Of a stretch of DNA of 64,000 nt, positions 24,419 through 38,001 are shown one piece after another. Position numbers and translations under genes: made by a program. The notes beneath the pieces were generated by a model. It did no database searches and was not told the origin of the DNA. It saw only the letters and a list, made by a program, of their open reading frames with translations. This stretch comes from Chrysomallon squamiferum (Eukaryota; Mollusca; Gastropoda; Neomphalida; Peltospiridae). The stretch's first letter is position 1, and each line of letters opens with the position of its first letter. Location of the stretch: contig CM022665.1 of the NCBI GenBank assembly GCA_012295275.1, forward strand, positions 18,890,650-18,954,649, read 5' to 3'.

Positions 24419-25319
24419 GTGAGCTTAATCTGCTGTTTTCTTATTGTATTGTACGAAACTTTATTATTTTATTTAACTATATCAGAAATTGTTGTAGTAG
24501 TAGTTGTAATGGTTGTGGTTATGGTAGTAGTACTAGTATTGTAGTAATAGTAGGTGTTGTAGTGGTTTTGGAAGCGGTATTGTTAATAATATCTTTTTTA
24601 TCAGCAGCAGAAGTAAGAAATTTTTAGAAACAAATTAGATGTTGCAGTAGCACTACCATTCCTATAGTAGTAGTAGTAGTAGTAGCAGTAGTACTAACGG
24701 CTATAGTAACATCAGTAATAATTGTTTTTCGTATTGTTGTATTTCTAGTAATAGTAATGACACTCAGTAATAGTAACAGTAGTCCTAGTAGTGGTAGTAG
24801 TTGTAATGGTAGTAGCAGTAGCCACAGCAGCAGTATCAGCAGCAGCAGCACAAGCAACGTTGTAGAAGTGGTAGTGCTGGTAAAAACAGTTATTGTTGTT
24901 AGTAAACAGGCTTACCTAGTAAGGAAACACAAAATGGAATGACTGATATAAAAATTCAGAGATATTAACTTGTTTTCATTTATGTTGTTGAGATAATACG
25001 TTAGTTTCAACTTTTCCTGTTACAGTAAGATATTAAAATACATTCCTATAATTATGGTTATAGATTTTGTAAATACATAAATTAGTTTTTCGTTTTATAA
25101 TTTTGTATTTTTGTTATTGCTTATTGTTGTTTCTATTTGTGGGGCTTTTTTTTTAAAAAAATATATATATATATATATATATTTGATTATTTATTTCTTA
25201 CTTTATTATTATTATTATTATTATTTTTTTTTTTGGAGCATGTTTCTGTTTTGAGAGGTTTATGATTTATTTTTATTATTTATTATTATTTTTTTTTTAT
25301 TATAAATTTTTAAAACACA

Positions 25320-25321
25320 AA

Positions 25322-25365
<44 letters not shown>
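25320..25365. repeat. (CA)n microsatellite in the K2 5'UTR intron
   Basis: Nearly pure CA tract just upstream of the coding first exon. Confidence 0.9.
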
Positions 25366-25366
<1 letters not shown>

Positions 25367-25469
25367 CAAGAATGCTATTTTGAATGTATTTTTAATCGCG
25401 GTTTTCTTCAAAGATTACAAAGATTTAAAACTGTGTTAATATTGCAGGTACAACGATAAAGAGAAAGTC

Positions 25470-26068
25470 ATGAAGACATTCCTGTTTCTTTTTTGTTTCG
25501 TCCTGTTAGCCATCTGCATCTATGGCATACGTAAGTAAATACATAAATAAAATTTGTAGGAAAAACTAAAATATTCAAAAATTTATATCAGTGTCATATT
25601 AATCAAAACTGTTGTAAATTTAAAAATAAATAAATAATTAAATAAATAAATAAATAAATAAATGTTATTGAAAGAAATTTGATTCATCAAAGAAATTAGT
25701 TGAAATGTTTTGTTTTGTTTGTTTATTGTTGTTTTTTTATACCGCAAAGGTTTTTAAGATTTTATGACGAATTTTTTATGACGTTTTCAGCTCCTGGAGG
25801 TAAAGGCATACGTAGACCAGGCAACATAATGCCACAAAGACCTAGATGCCTTATGTATTGTCCTTATGGTTACGATCATTCCAAACCTTGTAGATGTCTT
25901 CCTGGTCCAAGAAATCCATGCATGGTTAGTTTTTCTTGCTGTTGTTATTTGATTCGATATACGAATTTTGATACTGTTTTACACACACGCGCACACACAC
26001 ACGCACACATACACACACTCACACCTATACACAAACACAACATATTTACACAGACATGCAGACGCATG

Positions 26069-26155
<87 letters not shown>

Positions 26156-27037
26156 TACATTATATTTGATTCTTTGTATTACCGTATAATTGACGTCGTA
26201 AACGCTTTAAATAACAGTTATATAATAATTACGTGTAAAGTGTCGTACATTTTAAACAGCGCAGTTTTCACCAAATCTCCTAAACGTGCTTTCTAGCCTA
26301 AATAAAACCCACTGAAATTTCTAGGTACCAGAATCTTTCGATAAATTACTTTGCGTGGATTTTGTGACATATTTGACAAATTTCTGCCTTCATGTTTCAG
26401 ACTGTTCGTTGTGCACGTGGAATGAAATGTGTTCGAAGAGGAAACCGCGGAGTTTGTGTACGCATTGGTATCATTGGACCAAGACCAGGTTTACCAAAAG
26501 GTCAGCTACGTTTTTAACATAATGTAAAAAACCAAAAAAAACCCCCCAAAACTACCTGTCTAGTTCCTAATTATGCAAACCATAATAACCTTAAAAAAGT
26601 ATATATCAGTAATATGGATTAAGAAAATACTTTGACCAATAACGTGTATGACAGTGTGAGTGACTGTGTCTGTATGTGCGTGTGTCTGTTACAACCAGTT
26701 TACTCCCTTGTATTAAACAGTTAACAAATAAACTATGGCCGAACTATAGCTATAAGAGTTTAAAGATTACCAATATGTGAGTACAAATAGAATAAGGTTT
26801 CAGTCAATGTTCGGGGACTGCTGTGTGAACGATTATTCTCTGTGTGACATTTCAGTCTGTCGACTGCGCAAAGTAACCGGACCCTGTCGTGCTATGCACA
26901 GACGTTTTTTTTACAACAAGAAGTCTGGCCAGTGTCAGCAGTTTATATATGGCGGATGTAGAGGGAACGGCAACAACTTCCTCACGATGGCAGAATGTCA
27001 GCAACGTTGTGGCGGATTCAGACGTAACTTCGGTTAA
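25470..27037 (+). CDS. K2, form A: secreted Cys-rich/Kunitz protein, P1 Arg
   Basis: Coding exons are 25470-25530, 25791-25924, 26401-26500 and 26856-27037; phases 1, 0 and 1; 158 residues. Residues 1-20 are the signal peptide. Residues 21-98 form the Cys-rich module: [12 protein letters not shown] opens it, then C-x-C, then C-x4-C-x5-C-x8-C, ending in a Gly/Pro linker [11 protein letters not shown]. Residues 99-158 hold the Kunitz domain (Cys 100, 109, 125, 133, 146, 150) with P1 Arg. AATAAA is at 27,113. Compared with K1, exon 3 is markedly more basic ([19 protein letters not shown]). Secreted protease inhibitor by family; a toxin-like or matrix role cannot be excluded. Confidence 0.92.
26072..26150. 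repeat. (GA)n microsatellite in K2 intron 2
   Basis: About 80 bp of pure GA, preceded by CA-rich DNA (25,981-26,050). Confidence 0.95.
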
Positions 27038-27717
27038 CGTTACAGCGACTGAGTCTTCTTAAATACAGTGGTCAACATAATATAAATAATAATATGCCTC
27101 CTTTTATTTTAAAATAAATAACTGCTTTTCCCTGAAACATGTGTGCAGTATGATGTTGAATAATATATCTTGGATTGTTATGGCTAATATTTTAGAAGAT
27201 ATACTACATTTTCAGACCTACCCAGAGAGAAGTAAAAAGTATTCATTAATTTAAAATACGATATTATATGGAATGATAGTTACAATGGCCTCTAACTCTA
27301 AGATTATTTTTGAGTTTAATACAGAAAGTGCTAACAATCCCAGGTGCAAGGATTACATACTAAAACAAATATTAATAATAAAAAGGGGTTGACACGTCCA
27401 TAAGGCCAGGAGTTCAAGCCATGATGACCCTATTTTAAATACCTGTCTTCGCACGTCTGTCTAGTACAATAGTACTATTTGTCAGTCAGTTTATAAAATA
27501 TACCTGAAAAAAAAAAAAATAATATAGTAAATAAACGTGAACAATTACAAGTAATATATTTTAATTCCTCTTTTTTTTATCTCTTTTCGACCGTTCGACT
27601 GTTTGCTCTTTCTTTCTATCATTTATTTATTTATATCTCAACTTATTTATTTACTTATTTCTTTTTAATCCATTTACTTAGTTCATTCTTACTTTTGCCT
27701 GTCGACATAATAATACA

Positions 27718-28382
27718 CAGTGGTACCTTGATTTACGAGTTTAATTCGTTCCGTGATCGAGCTCATAACTCAATTTGCTCGTATATCAAATCACTTTTCC
27801 CAAATGATATTAATTGAAATACCATTAATCCGTTCCAGCCCCCCAAAACCACACAATTTTTTCTGACCCGTTTTTAAATTAAAAGAATGTATTTTTAAAT
27901 GACAGCTATTGTATAAAAACAAAATAAAAGAGAATCTAAAGAAATAATTGGTTTATTGAAGTGTATTTATCTTGGAGATCAGACAAATTAATTTGGGTGG
28001 AGTTACAGCCTTTATCAACTCCTTCTGCTTCAGTATGGTACATATCGTAAAATACTACTGTCCTACTGAATAGCAAGTCGACTACATGTACACCTCGCTC
28101 ATGTTTTTCTATGAATTCAAGCTTTAATTCAATGCACATGATCCGTTTCGTGTCAGCATTGTCCTTTGCACTCGCTTTCTTAGGATCCATTGCCAGAAAA
28201 ACAAAAAAATTTGGCAAAATACTGCACAAAACGCGAACACAACACAACAGAAATACTGACGTATCTGAACCTCACTTGTATCTCGGACTTTGGCTCGCAA
28301 TTCAAAGAAAAAATCGACCATACGCCTGCTCGTAACTCGGAAAACTCGTAAATTGGACCACTCGTAAGTGAGGGTACTACTG
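27718..28382 (-). mobile_element. Tigger (pogo-type) derived element, unit 2
   Basis: Same position and ends as in unit 1. The minus-strand transposase start (MDPKK, then FIEKHERGVHVVDL) is preserved as a fragment. Confidence 0.8.
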
Positions 28383-29397
28383 TATTTTCTAGGTATTTTC
28401 TCTATTAGTATAAAATAATTACACACTCAAACATATATTATATGTAGATATGTTTTCAAACATCACTGGAAGAAAGATAACTGTATTAAAAAACACAACT
28501 AAAAAATAAGCCTTGTAAACAAACCTCCACTCAAACAAAGCCCCAGTGAAACAAAAACAAATCAACAAGAAGAAATAATAATAAAAGAAACAGAACTGGT
28601 AATAATAAAATAAAGAAACCACAAAAGAAAAAAAGAAGAAAAGAAAGTCGTAAAACTAAGGTAAGTAATTTATATATTATCACAGTAAATAAATGTCAGC
28701 AAAGAGATGGGTTGTTACTTAGATACAGCTTTCAGTATCGTATTAGTCTCTAAAAAGCTAATTTACTTAAAAACTAAATTATATTTAATTATTTGAAGGC
28801 AGCTAAATAGACGGGTGAAAAGCAGGACGTACAAAGAGCGTTCGTTACTAACATGAAATAATTCTTTGCTTCCTTACAAAATAAACAACTGCTGCCTGTT
28901 GAAGCTACTACTAATAATAGTAATCATGGCCGTAACTACACTGAGGCAAATATAACCGAAACTGACGATTTTTATTATTATTATTATTCATTTTTTTTTT
29001 TATACAAATATTTTCTTTAAGAAATATAAAATATAAATGGATAGAACTGAAGAATTTGCGTCATTCAAGTCGGACCTTCTGGGGGCCTTAAGCGGACTCC
29101 GGACCCCTCGCCCGAATGTTTTTGCCACGCCCCGATCCGCCGGGCGATTAAGTGTTTTTGCCTCATTTCATAAAGAGTCTGGTTTCGGCTAACATTACTT
29201 TTATTAGTAATAGTAGTAGTAGCAGTTGTAGTAGTAGTTGTAGTCGTAATAGTAGTAGTAACTGTTGTATTGATGGTAGGAGTAATAGTGTTAGTAGAAG
29301 CTCATGTAGTAGTAGTAGTAGTGATAGTGGCAGTCCTGCTGGAGTTGTCGCTGTAATAGTAGTCTCAGTAGTAATAGTAGTAGAAGTCATATTAATT

Positions 29398-29668
29398 GTA
29401 CTAGAGTATTTGTAAGAATACTAGTAGTATTTGTTATTGTACTAGAGTATTTGTAACAATACTAGTAGTATTTGTTATTGTACTAGAGTATTTGTAACAA
29501 TATTAGTAGCATTTGTTATTGTACTAGAGTATTTGTAACAATATTAGTAGTATTTGTTATTGTACTAGAGTATTTGTAACAATACTAGTAGTATTTGTAC
29601 CAATACTAGTGGTATTTGTTATTGTACTAGAGTATTTTTAACAATATTAGTAGTATTTGCAACAGTAC
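29398..29668. repeat. 41-bp minisatellite upstream of K2 exon B
   Basis: Same monomer as unit 1 but only about six to seven copies. Confidence 0.9.
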
Positions 29669-29718
29669 TGGTGTTAAATTAATAAATTACCAATAATTAT
29701 GCGTCCTGTTTTCTGCAG

Positions 29719-29924
29719 TGTGTCGACTGCCTAAAGTTGTCGGTCCATGTCGTGCTGCTTTTAGAAGGTACTTCTACAACAGCAGCACTGGCACGTGCCA
29801 ACTCTTTATTTATGGTGGTTGCCGAGGAAACCGAAACAACTTCCGGTCGCTGGCGATGTGTTATCGACGATGTGGTGGACAGGGCATGATTTTCGGAAGA
29901 CGCTACAGATACGACGATGACTAA
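29719..29924 (+). CDS. K2 Kunitz exon B (alternative terminal exon), P1 Arg
   Basis: Phase-1 exon after TTTTCTGCAG; complete Kunitz domain ending [10 protein letters not shown]. Joined to exon 3 at 26,500 it would give a 166-residue form. AATAAA at 29,978. Differs from K1 exon B in protein by one residue (His to Gln after the domain). Confidence 0.8.
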
Positions 29925-30088
29925 ATCATCAGCTACTGTAAATGATGTAAAAACAAAGGTGTGATAAGTCTATGATTAATAAATGATCATCTGTGATATT
30001 TGTTTATTGTTAATATTTTAAATAGCACTAGTAACAGTTAAAAGAGTAGTATAATTATTATTAGTAGTAGTACTAGTACCAGTAGTAA

Positions 30089-30132
<44 letters not shown>

Positions 30133-30264
30133 AATAAAATATAAAATGCATCGTACATTCCATTATATTTATTTGTTGGTTTGGTTGTTTGTTTGTTTGT
30201 TTATTATACATGTATTCGTTTTTCTTCTTCTTTGTTTATGTTACTTTTTTTTAATCTCTCTCTC

Positions 30265-30295
<31 letters not shown>

Positions 30296-31184
30296 CTGTA
30301 ATAATAATACTGAACCATCACAAATATTGATATTTGTTTGCCTTTTTGACCAATTGATCATAAAAGCCTTATAATTTTATATACTCATAACATTAAAAAA
30401 CTGTTTGTTCCAAATTTTTGTATGATACTGTTTAGCATAATAATATCCATACTTTATTTTGTACGCATGCATACATACATACATACATACATAATACATA
30501 CATAATACATACATACATACATACATACATACATACATACTTGTTTGACATCACAATGAAGCGCGTGGTCTCACAGAATTGTTCCGCCTAGATGTTACGA
30601 TTGAGCTACTTTCCTGTTCCAGTCCGTGCACTAAACTGGAAACTCGTTTATATTTTCACTCAGTGCTAATACTTACAAATAACACCAGAGAGTGGCAAAA
30701 CGCACAGGACTGGACTGGAAGTCAGTTACACTATATTTCTACCTGTTTTAAGTCTGAGTGTTTATTTATTATTCCTGGACACGATTACTTTCAGTGTCTT
30801 CTAAATTAGCTCTAAATGTAATAAATGTTTTGCGTCCAGGTAAGACTGGACTGGAAGTCGACTGACTGTATTTCTACGTTTCAGTCTGAAAGTTAATTTA
30901 CGATTCCTTGCTTACAGTTCCGTTCATTGTTTTCTAACTTAGCTCTAAGTTTTCGGATTGGATTGGAAGTCGTCTGTCTAGATTTTTATTTTTCCAAATT
31001 TATCGCGTTTCTCCTGAAAACCCGGGGCGTGTCATTTCTCACCTGTCTGTCATAAGTTCGCTATCACTGTCATAGTAATTAAGAAACCGTATGTGTGCAT
31101 CATATTATTAACTGATTGAAACAAATGTATTTCTATCTGTGTTATTTATTTATTTATTTATTTATTTTTATTTTTTTTTCTCAG
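29925..31184. other. Intergenic DNA of unit 2 between Kunitz exons B and C
   Basis: (GTA)n at about 30,080-30,131, (GT)n near 30,269-30,295 and (CATA)n at 30,468-30,540, followed by the DNA also found in unit 1. Confidence 0.5.
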
Positions 31185-31343
31185 TGTCTTGAACCAGTGA
31201 AAGAAGGAATAGGTCGTGCATACTTAGAAAGATTTTATTTCAATTCTGAGAAAGGAATCTGTGATTCAATTATGTACACTGGTTGTGAAGTCAACAGAAA
31301 TAATTTACTTTCACTCATCGACTGCATCAAAGTTTGCGAGTAA
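31185..31343 (+). pseudogene. Kunitz relic exon C, unit 2 (open, but second Cys lost)
   Basis: This copy is open from the acceptor to a TAA at 31,341. Spacing matches Kunitz throughout, but the second Cys is Gly (EGIGRAYLERFYFN), which removes one partner of the Cys14-Cys38 bond that holds the reactive loop. Its frame after the acceptor is 0, so it cannot follow exon 3 (phase 1), though it could follow exon 2 (phase 0). The other two copies carry a stop at its first codon, so decay is the simpler reading. Confidence 0.6.
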
Positions 31344-33709
31344 TAAGTACGAGAACATCATTTTGACATGAGAAAGGTCTACAGGATTTTTTATCTGACA
31401 CACTAATTTGTATAATAAAATGTGACAAATGCTGCACGTGTACGTGATCTGGATATTGGAAACACAACATACATAAAATGAAGTGAAAATGTTAACAGTG
31501 ATAATGGATTTGAGGAACTATGGGTTCACTAAAGTCTGTAACATTGAGGCGTACAAGGAATGGCAGCTGGTAAAGGCTGTAAATTCCTCCATGAGAAATA
31601 TTTTATAATCTGTTATATTAAGTTCAAATCTGAATGCACGAACTCCGGTATTCTCCTTACTCTATCCGCTCTACACTACAGTTATATTTGAGAAATGTAG
31701 TCTACCTTTGTGAAGCAGTACTGTCATATAGTTAAATGTGAACTGAATAATGCAAATAGGAACCAACAAAACATCATGTAAAGAGATTATCCAGCGTGAA
31801 AGAAACGAAATATGAAAATAATATTTATTGATTTAACATACATTATCCAGTATAAAAGAAAAACAGCTATTATAAAATTTACAAAAAAATGCCATATGTT
31901 GTATAATCCAATATTTAATATGGCATAGCAACCGATATACAATCAAGTATGACATTTCTTCTTTTATGCTATAACTGATAGCTGTTCAGAAGATGAGTTT
32001 TGGAGAGAACCAAATATTGAAATACTAAAGTAAATTTTTAAGTGACTAAATCAGTATTAAACATAAATGTAACAAACAGACATGTCAGTGATAGGAATCA
32101 ATGGCTGATCATCTAATGATATTTTTCTGGACAATATAATTCCCGATTATTTATTTTTCAGCTGGAATTTTAACTTTTCTCAAGTGATTATACTCTTTTA
32201 CTCTTTGTTATTTATGTCATTTTGCAGTTTAAAGAGAAGATATAAATATTCCTGTCTCCTTTTTTCTCCTTTTCTTCAAATTTTTATTTCTGTCGTACGT
32301 TTCCCTTTTTTATTTTTCTGATTTGGCATTTTATTATTATTTTTTATTTATTTTACTTTATTTTATTATTATTATTATTATTATTTTTTTTTTAACAATT
32401 TATGATCCAGATCATCATCATTATATTTTTATTTTATTTTACTTTATTTATTAATATGAGTTAAAAAAACAATCTATGTTATGATAAATATTTCAATTTC
32501 ATGTTGTTTGTCTTTTAAAAGAAATGTAACAGAGATCATTTTCGTGTTTTATCACTTAACTGTACGATGTAAATTAACGTTACTAGTCTGTATTACTTTA
32601 TTATGTCCTGTTTCTGGTTTTGGATGTAATATATTCAATGTTTACTTCATTAAAGCGGAAACTGTGTTGTTAAACCTTCGTCTGAAGCGTGTTGGACTCG
32701 TTAAAAACTGCTTTATGGGCCTATTACGACACTTTCCATGTTAGTCAGTGCACTGTTTGTTTTATTAAGTATCGACGTACATGATTTTAAGGTCCATGTA
32801 GCAGGAACGAACGAGAAAACGACATAGTTTAAAAATTGGCATGGCAGCGTGAGAATAGCCTGAGACCTAACGATATTATATATATGTATAGACACACGCA
32901 CACTCACATTTAAAATATCCATGTATGATGTAGTTATTCTGTCTAAACCGGATTTACGTAGGAATGATGAAATGTGCTATTTTTTACAGTTTCCCAGTAT
33001 AGACTAATGTATTCTGGAGTTACGGTTTTTGCAGTATTTTTGTTAACAGGTGAATGAAACATTATAATTATACTTACCATGAATGTCAGGTATTCGTCAC
33101 ATGCAGTAAATGATTTCTCTTCTTCCTTTCGTTTTAGGTCGATTGACACATTAACCGTAACTGAAGTGACTTTTTGTATTTCTTTTGAAAACAAGGCTTC
33201 AGAATGACCTGTCCCCCAAATTGTCCTATGTTTTACATAATATATATGTGTTTATGTTTGTGTCTATGGTCTGTTTGGTTTTTGTACGTATGTATGTGTC
33301 TATGTATCAATGTTTGTGTGTATGTATATAGGTATGAATATATATGTGTATGTATGTGTATATGCGTTAATGTCCATGCATCAATGTATGTTTGTATGTG
33401 TCCATGTATGCATGTATGTACGTATGTGTGTATGTTTGTATGTATGTAAGTATAGATGTATGTATGACATGTTGATTAAGAGTCATTACTGTATAGCAAA
33501 TGTTTGTTAAATCTGTATTTTGGTAACTGTTCACAGTAAAATGCATGTACGTTGATATTTCACTTACGTATCTACGCTTAGACGAAGGATAGTCTTGGCT
33601 GGAGGATAACCCGGTCTTGTTTTAACAGTGCAGTGTCGCCACATGTCAGCAGTTTGAAATAAAACAGAAACTACAAGTTTAACTTTAAACATTTCAACAA
33701 TTTCTTCAG
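31344..33709. other. Intergenic DNA, end of unit 2 and 5' part of unit 3
   Basis: Same content as 21,647-24,014: AT-rich DNA, ATT low complexity and a TATG-rich stretch near 33.28-33.47 kb. No exon recognised. Confidence 0.5.
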
Positions 33710-33826
33710 ACCTCAATTCTCGAGCGGTTCATCAAATGTGCGACAGTGTTGGTTGACCTCCTTGGACCATGTAGATTTAACTGTGACTTTATTTTTACAC
33801 ATGAACTATGTGTATATAAAAAATAA
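33710..33826 (+). pseudogene. Kunitz relic exon D, unit 3 (frameshifted)
   Basis: Carries 13 extra bases next to the acceptor compared with units 1 and 2 (around CAATTCTCGAGCG), which shifts the frame. The GPCRFN segment is otherwise kept. Confidence 0.45.
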
Positions 33827-34014
33827 CCTACACAGTATGACGCAGGCTCTTACGAAACAGTCGCGGATTTAATGGATATTTTGTTTACTTGTCATGTAGA
33901 TCAAGAACAACAATCGTTTTTAAGACAAACTGTCAAGATTGTTGTAATATACTAGGTTCTTCAAGGCGGAACGCTTCTTCATTTGTGTCAGCCTATTTAG
34001 AAAAATCATTTGTC

Positions 34015-34126
34015 TGACGTCTTCTACTGCGATAAAATTCCTTAGTCACATCCGTATCAGCATCCTAAACGCGGTATAAGTAAGAGATAAACAAACTGAG
34101 GCTCAGACAAATCCGAACTGTCAAGG
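34015..34126 (+). promoter_or_regulatory. K3 core promoter and noncoding exon 1
   Basis: TATAAG at 34,075-34,080, initiator A at 34,105, exon end 34,126 before GTGAGC, CRE-like TGACGTC at 34,015. 5'UTR intron ends at 35,053. Confidence 0.75.
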
Positions 34127-34371
34127 GTGAGCTTAATCTGCTGTTTTCTTATTGTATTGTACGAAACTTTATTATTTTATTTAACTATATCAGAAACTGT
34201 TGTAGTAGTAGTTGTAATGGTTGTGGTTATGGTAGTAGTACTAGTATTGTAGTAATAGTAGGTGTTGTAGTGGTTTTTGAAGCGGTATTGTTAATAATAT
34301 CTTTTTATCAGCAGCAGAAGTAAGAAATTTGTAGAAACAAATTAGATGTTGTAGTAGCTCTACCATTCCTA

Positions 34372-34437
<66 letters not shown>

Positions 34438-34438
34438 C
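34372..34438. repeat. (TAG)n microsatellite in the K3 5'UTR intron
   Basis: Trinucleotide tract of about 67 bp, longer than at the same place in the other units. Confidence 0.95.
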
Positions 34439-34759
34439 AGTAGTACTAACTATAGTAACATCAGTAATAATTGTAGTAGTACTGGTAAAAACAGTTATTG
34501 TTGTTAGTAAACAGGCTTACCTAGTAAGGAAACACAAAATGGAATGACTGATATAAAAATTCAGAGATATTAACTTCCTTTCATTTATGTTGTTGAGATA
34601 ATACGTTAGTTTCAACTTTTCCTGTTACAGTAAGATATTAAAATACATTCCTATAATTATGATTATAGATTTTGTAAATACATAAATTAGTTTTTCGTTT
34701 TATAATTTTGTATTTTTGTTATTGCTTATTGTTGTTTCTATTTGTGGGGCTTTTTAAAA

Positions 34760-34790
<31 letters not shown>

Positions 34791-34936
34791 TATGATTATT
34801 TATTTCTTACTTTATTATTATTATTATTATTATTATTATTTTTTTTTTTTGGAGCATGTTTCTGTTTTGAGAGGTTTATGATTTATTTTTATTATTTATT
34901 ATTATTATTTTTTTATTATAAATTTTTAAAACACAA

Positions 34937-34972
<36 letters not shown>

Positions 34973-35075
34973 CAAGAATGCTATTTTGAATGTATTTTTA
35001 ATCGCGGTTTTCTTTAAATATTACAAAGATTTAAAACTGTGTTAATGTTGCAGGTACAGCGATAAAGAAGAAGTC

Positions 35076-35693
35076 ATGAAGACATTCCTGTTTCTTTTTT
35101 GTTTCGTCCTGTTAGCCATCTGCAGCTATGGCATACGTAAGTAAATACATAAATAAAATTTGTAGGGAAAACTAAAATATTCAAAAATTCATATCAGTGT
35201 CATATTAACCAAAACTGTTGTAAATTGAAAATCAAACAAACAAATAAATAAACAAATAAATAAATAAATAAATAAATGTTATTGAAAGAAATTTGATTCA
35301 TCAAAGAAATTAGTTGAAATATTTTTTTGTTTGTTTGTTGTTTATTTTATACCGGAAAGGTTTTTAAGATTTTATGAATTTTAAAGTCTGTTTGCATTTT
35401 TTATGACGTTTTCAGCTCCTGGAGGTAAAGGCATACTTAGACCAGGCAACATAATGCCACAAAGACCTAGATGCCTTATGTATTGTCCTTATGGTTACGA
35501 TCATTCCGAACCTTGCAGATGTCTTCCTGGTCCAAGAAATCCATGCATGGTTAGTTTTTCTTGCTGTTGTTATTTGATTCGATATACGAATTTTGATACT
35601 GTTTTACACACACGCGCACACACACACGCACACATACACACACTCACACCTATACACAATCACAACATATTTACACAGACATGCAGACGCATG

Positions 35694-35788
<95 letters not shown>

Positions 35789-36657
35789 TACATTATATTT
35801 GATTCTTTGTATTACCGTATAATTGACGTCGTAAACGCTTTTAATAACAGTTATATAATAATTACGTGTAAAGTGTCGTACATTTTAAACAGCGCAGTTT
35901 TCACCAAATCTCCTAAACGTGCTTTCTAGTCTAAATAAAACCCACTGAAATTTCTAGGTACCAGAATCTTTCGATAAATTACTTTGCGTGGATTTTGTGA
36001 CATATTTGACAAATTTCTGCCTTCATGTTTCAGACTGTTCGTTGTGCACGTGGAATGAAATGTGTTCGAAGAGGAAACCGCGGAGTTTGTGTACGCATTG
36101 GTATCATTGGACCAAGACCAGGTTTACCAAAAGGTCAGCTACGTTTTTAACATAATGTAAAAAACCAAAAAAAAAAACCCCCAAAACTACCTGTCTAGTT
36201 CCTAATAACCTTAAAAAAGTATATATCAGTAATATGGATTAAGAAAATACTTTGACCAATAACGTGTATGACAGTGTGAGTGACTGTGTCTGTATGTGCG
36301 TGTGTCTGTTACAACCAGTTTACTCCCTTGTATTAAACAGTTAACAAATAAACTATGGCCGAACTATAGCTATAAGAGTTTAACGATTACCAATATGTGA
36401 GTACAAATAGAATAAGGTTTCAGTCAATGTTCGGTGACTGCTGTGTGAACGATTATTCTCTGTGTGATATTTCAGTCTGTCGACTGCGCAAAGTAACCGG
36501 ACCCTGTCGTGCTATGCACAGACGTTTTTTTTACAACAAGAAGTCTGGCCAGTGTCAGCAGTTTATATATGGCGGATGTAGAGGGAACGGCAACAACTTC
36601 TTCACGATGGCAGAATGTCAGCAACGTTGTGGCGGATTCAGACGTAACTTCGGTTAA
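35076..36657 (+). CDS. K3, form A: secreted Cys-rich/Kunitz protein, P1 Arg
   Basis: Coding exons are 35076-35136, 35416-35549, 36034-36133 and 36476-36657; phases 1, 0 and 1; 158 residues. Same domain plan as K2, with conservative differences: Ile to Ser near the end of the signal peptide, Arg to Leu and Lys to Glu in exon 2, and Leu to Phe in the Kunitz domain (NNFFTMAE). All Kunitz Cys and P1 Arg are kept. AATAAA at 36,733. Confidence 0.92.
35697..35784. repeat. (GA)n microsatellite in K3 intron 2
   Basis: About 88 bp of pure GA after a CA-rich stretch. Confidence 0.95.
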
Positions 36658-37336
36658 CCTTACAGCGACTGAGTCTTCTTAAATACAGTGGTCAACATAA
36701 TATAAATAATAATATGCCTCCTTTTATTTTAAAATAAATAACTGCTTTTCCCTGAAACATGTGTGCAGTATGATGTTGAATAATATATCTTGGATTGTTA
36801 TGGCTAATATTTTAGAAGATATACTACATTTTCAGACCTACCCAGAGAGAAGTAAAAAGTATTCATTAATTTAAAATACGATATTATATGGAATGATAGT
36901 TACAATGGCCTCTAACTCTAAGATTATTTTTGAGTTTAATACAGAAAGTGCTAACAATCCCAGGTGCAAGGATTACATACTAAAACAAATATTAATAATA
37001 AAAAGGGGTTGACACGTCCATAAGGCCAGGAGTTCAAGCCATGATGACCCTATTTTAAATACCTGTCTTCGCACGTCTGTCTAGTACGATAGTACTATTT
37101 GTCAGTCAGTTTATAAAATATACCTGGAAAAAAAAAAATAATATAGTAAATAAACGTGAACAATTACAAGTAATATATTTTAATTCCTCTTTTTTTTATC
37201 TCTTTTCGACCGTTCGACTGTTTGCTCTTTCTTTCTATCATTTATTTATTTATATCTCAACTTATTTATCTACTTATTTCTTTTTAATCCATTTACTTAG
37301 TTCATTCTTACTTTTGCCTGTCGACATAATAATACA

Positions 37337-38001
37337 CAGTGGTACCTTGATTTACGAGTTTAATTCGTTCCGTGATCGAGCTCATAACTCAATTTGCTCG
37401 TATATCAAATCACTTTTCCCAAATGATATTAATTGAAATACCATTAATCCGTTCCAGCCCCCCAAAACCACACAATTTTTTCTCACCCGTTTTTAAATTA
37501 AAAGAATGCATTTTTAAATGACAGCTATTGTATAAAAACAAAATAAAAGAGAATCTAAAGAAATAATTGGTTTATTGAAGTGTATTTATCTTGGAGATCA
37601 GACAAATTAATTTGGGTGGAGTTACAGCCTTTATCGACTCCTTCTGCTTCAGTATGGTACATATCGTAAAATACTACGGTCCTACTGAGTAGCAAGTCGA
37701 CCACATGCACACCTCGCTCATGTTTTTCTATGAATTTAAGCTTTAATTCAATGCACATGATCCGTTTCGTGTCAGCACTGTCCTTTGCACTCGCTTTCTT
37801 AGGATCCATTGCCAGAAAAACAAAAAAAATTGGCAAAATACTGCACAAAACGCGAACACAACACAACAGAAATACTGACGTATCTGAACCTCACTTGTAA
37901 CTCGGACTTTGGCTCGCAATTCAAAGAAAAAATCGACCATACGCCTGCTCGTAACTCGGAAAACTCGTAAATTGGACCACTCGTAAGTGAGGGTACTACT
38001 G
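37337..38001 (-). mobile_element. Tigger (pogo-type) derived element, unit 3
   Basis: Same insertion point and terminal repeats as in units 1 and 2; 665 bp, with the same N-terminal transposase fragment on the minus strand. Confidence 0.8.

Larger units (their letters stand above)
21921..31618 (+). repeat. Tandem array unit 2 (9.7 kb), gene K2
   Basis: Head-to-tail copy of unit 1 with the same order of parts; bounded by the shared start motif at 21,921 and at 31,619. Confidence 0.9.
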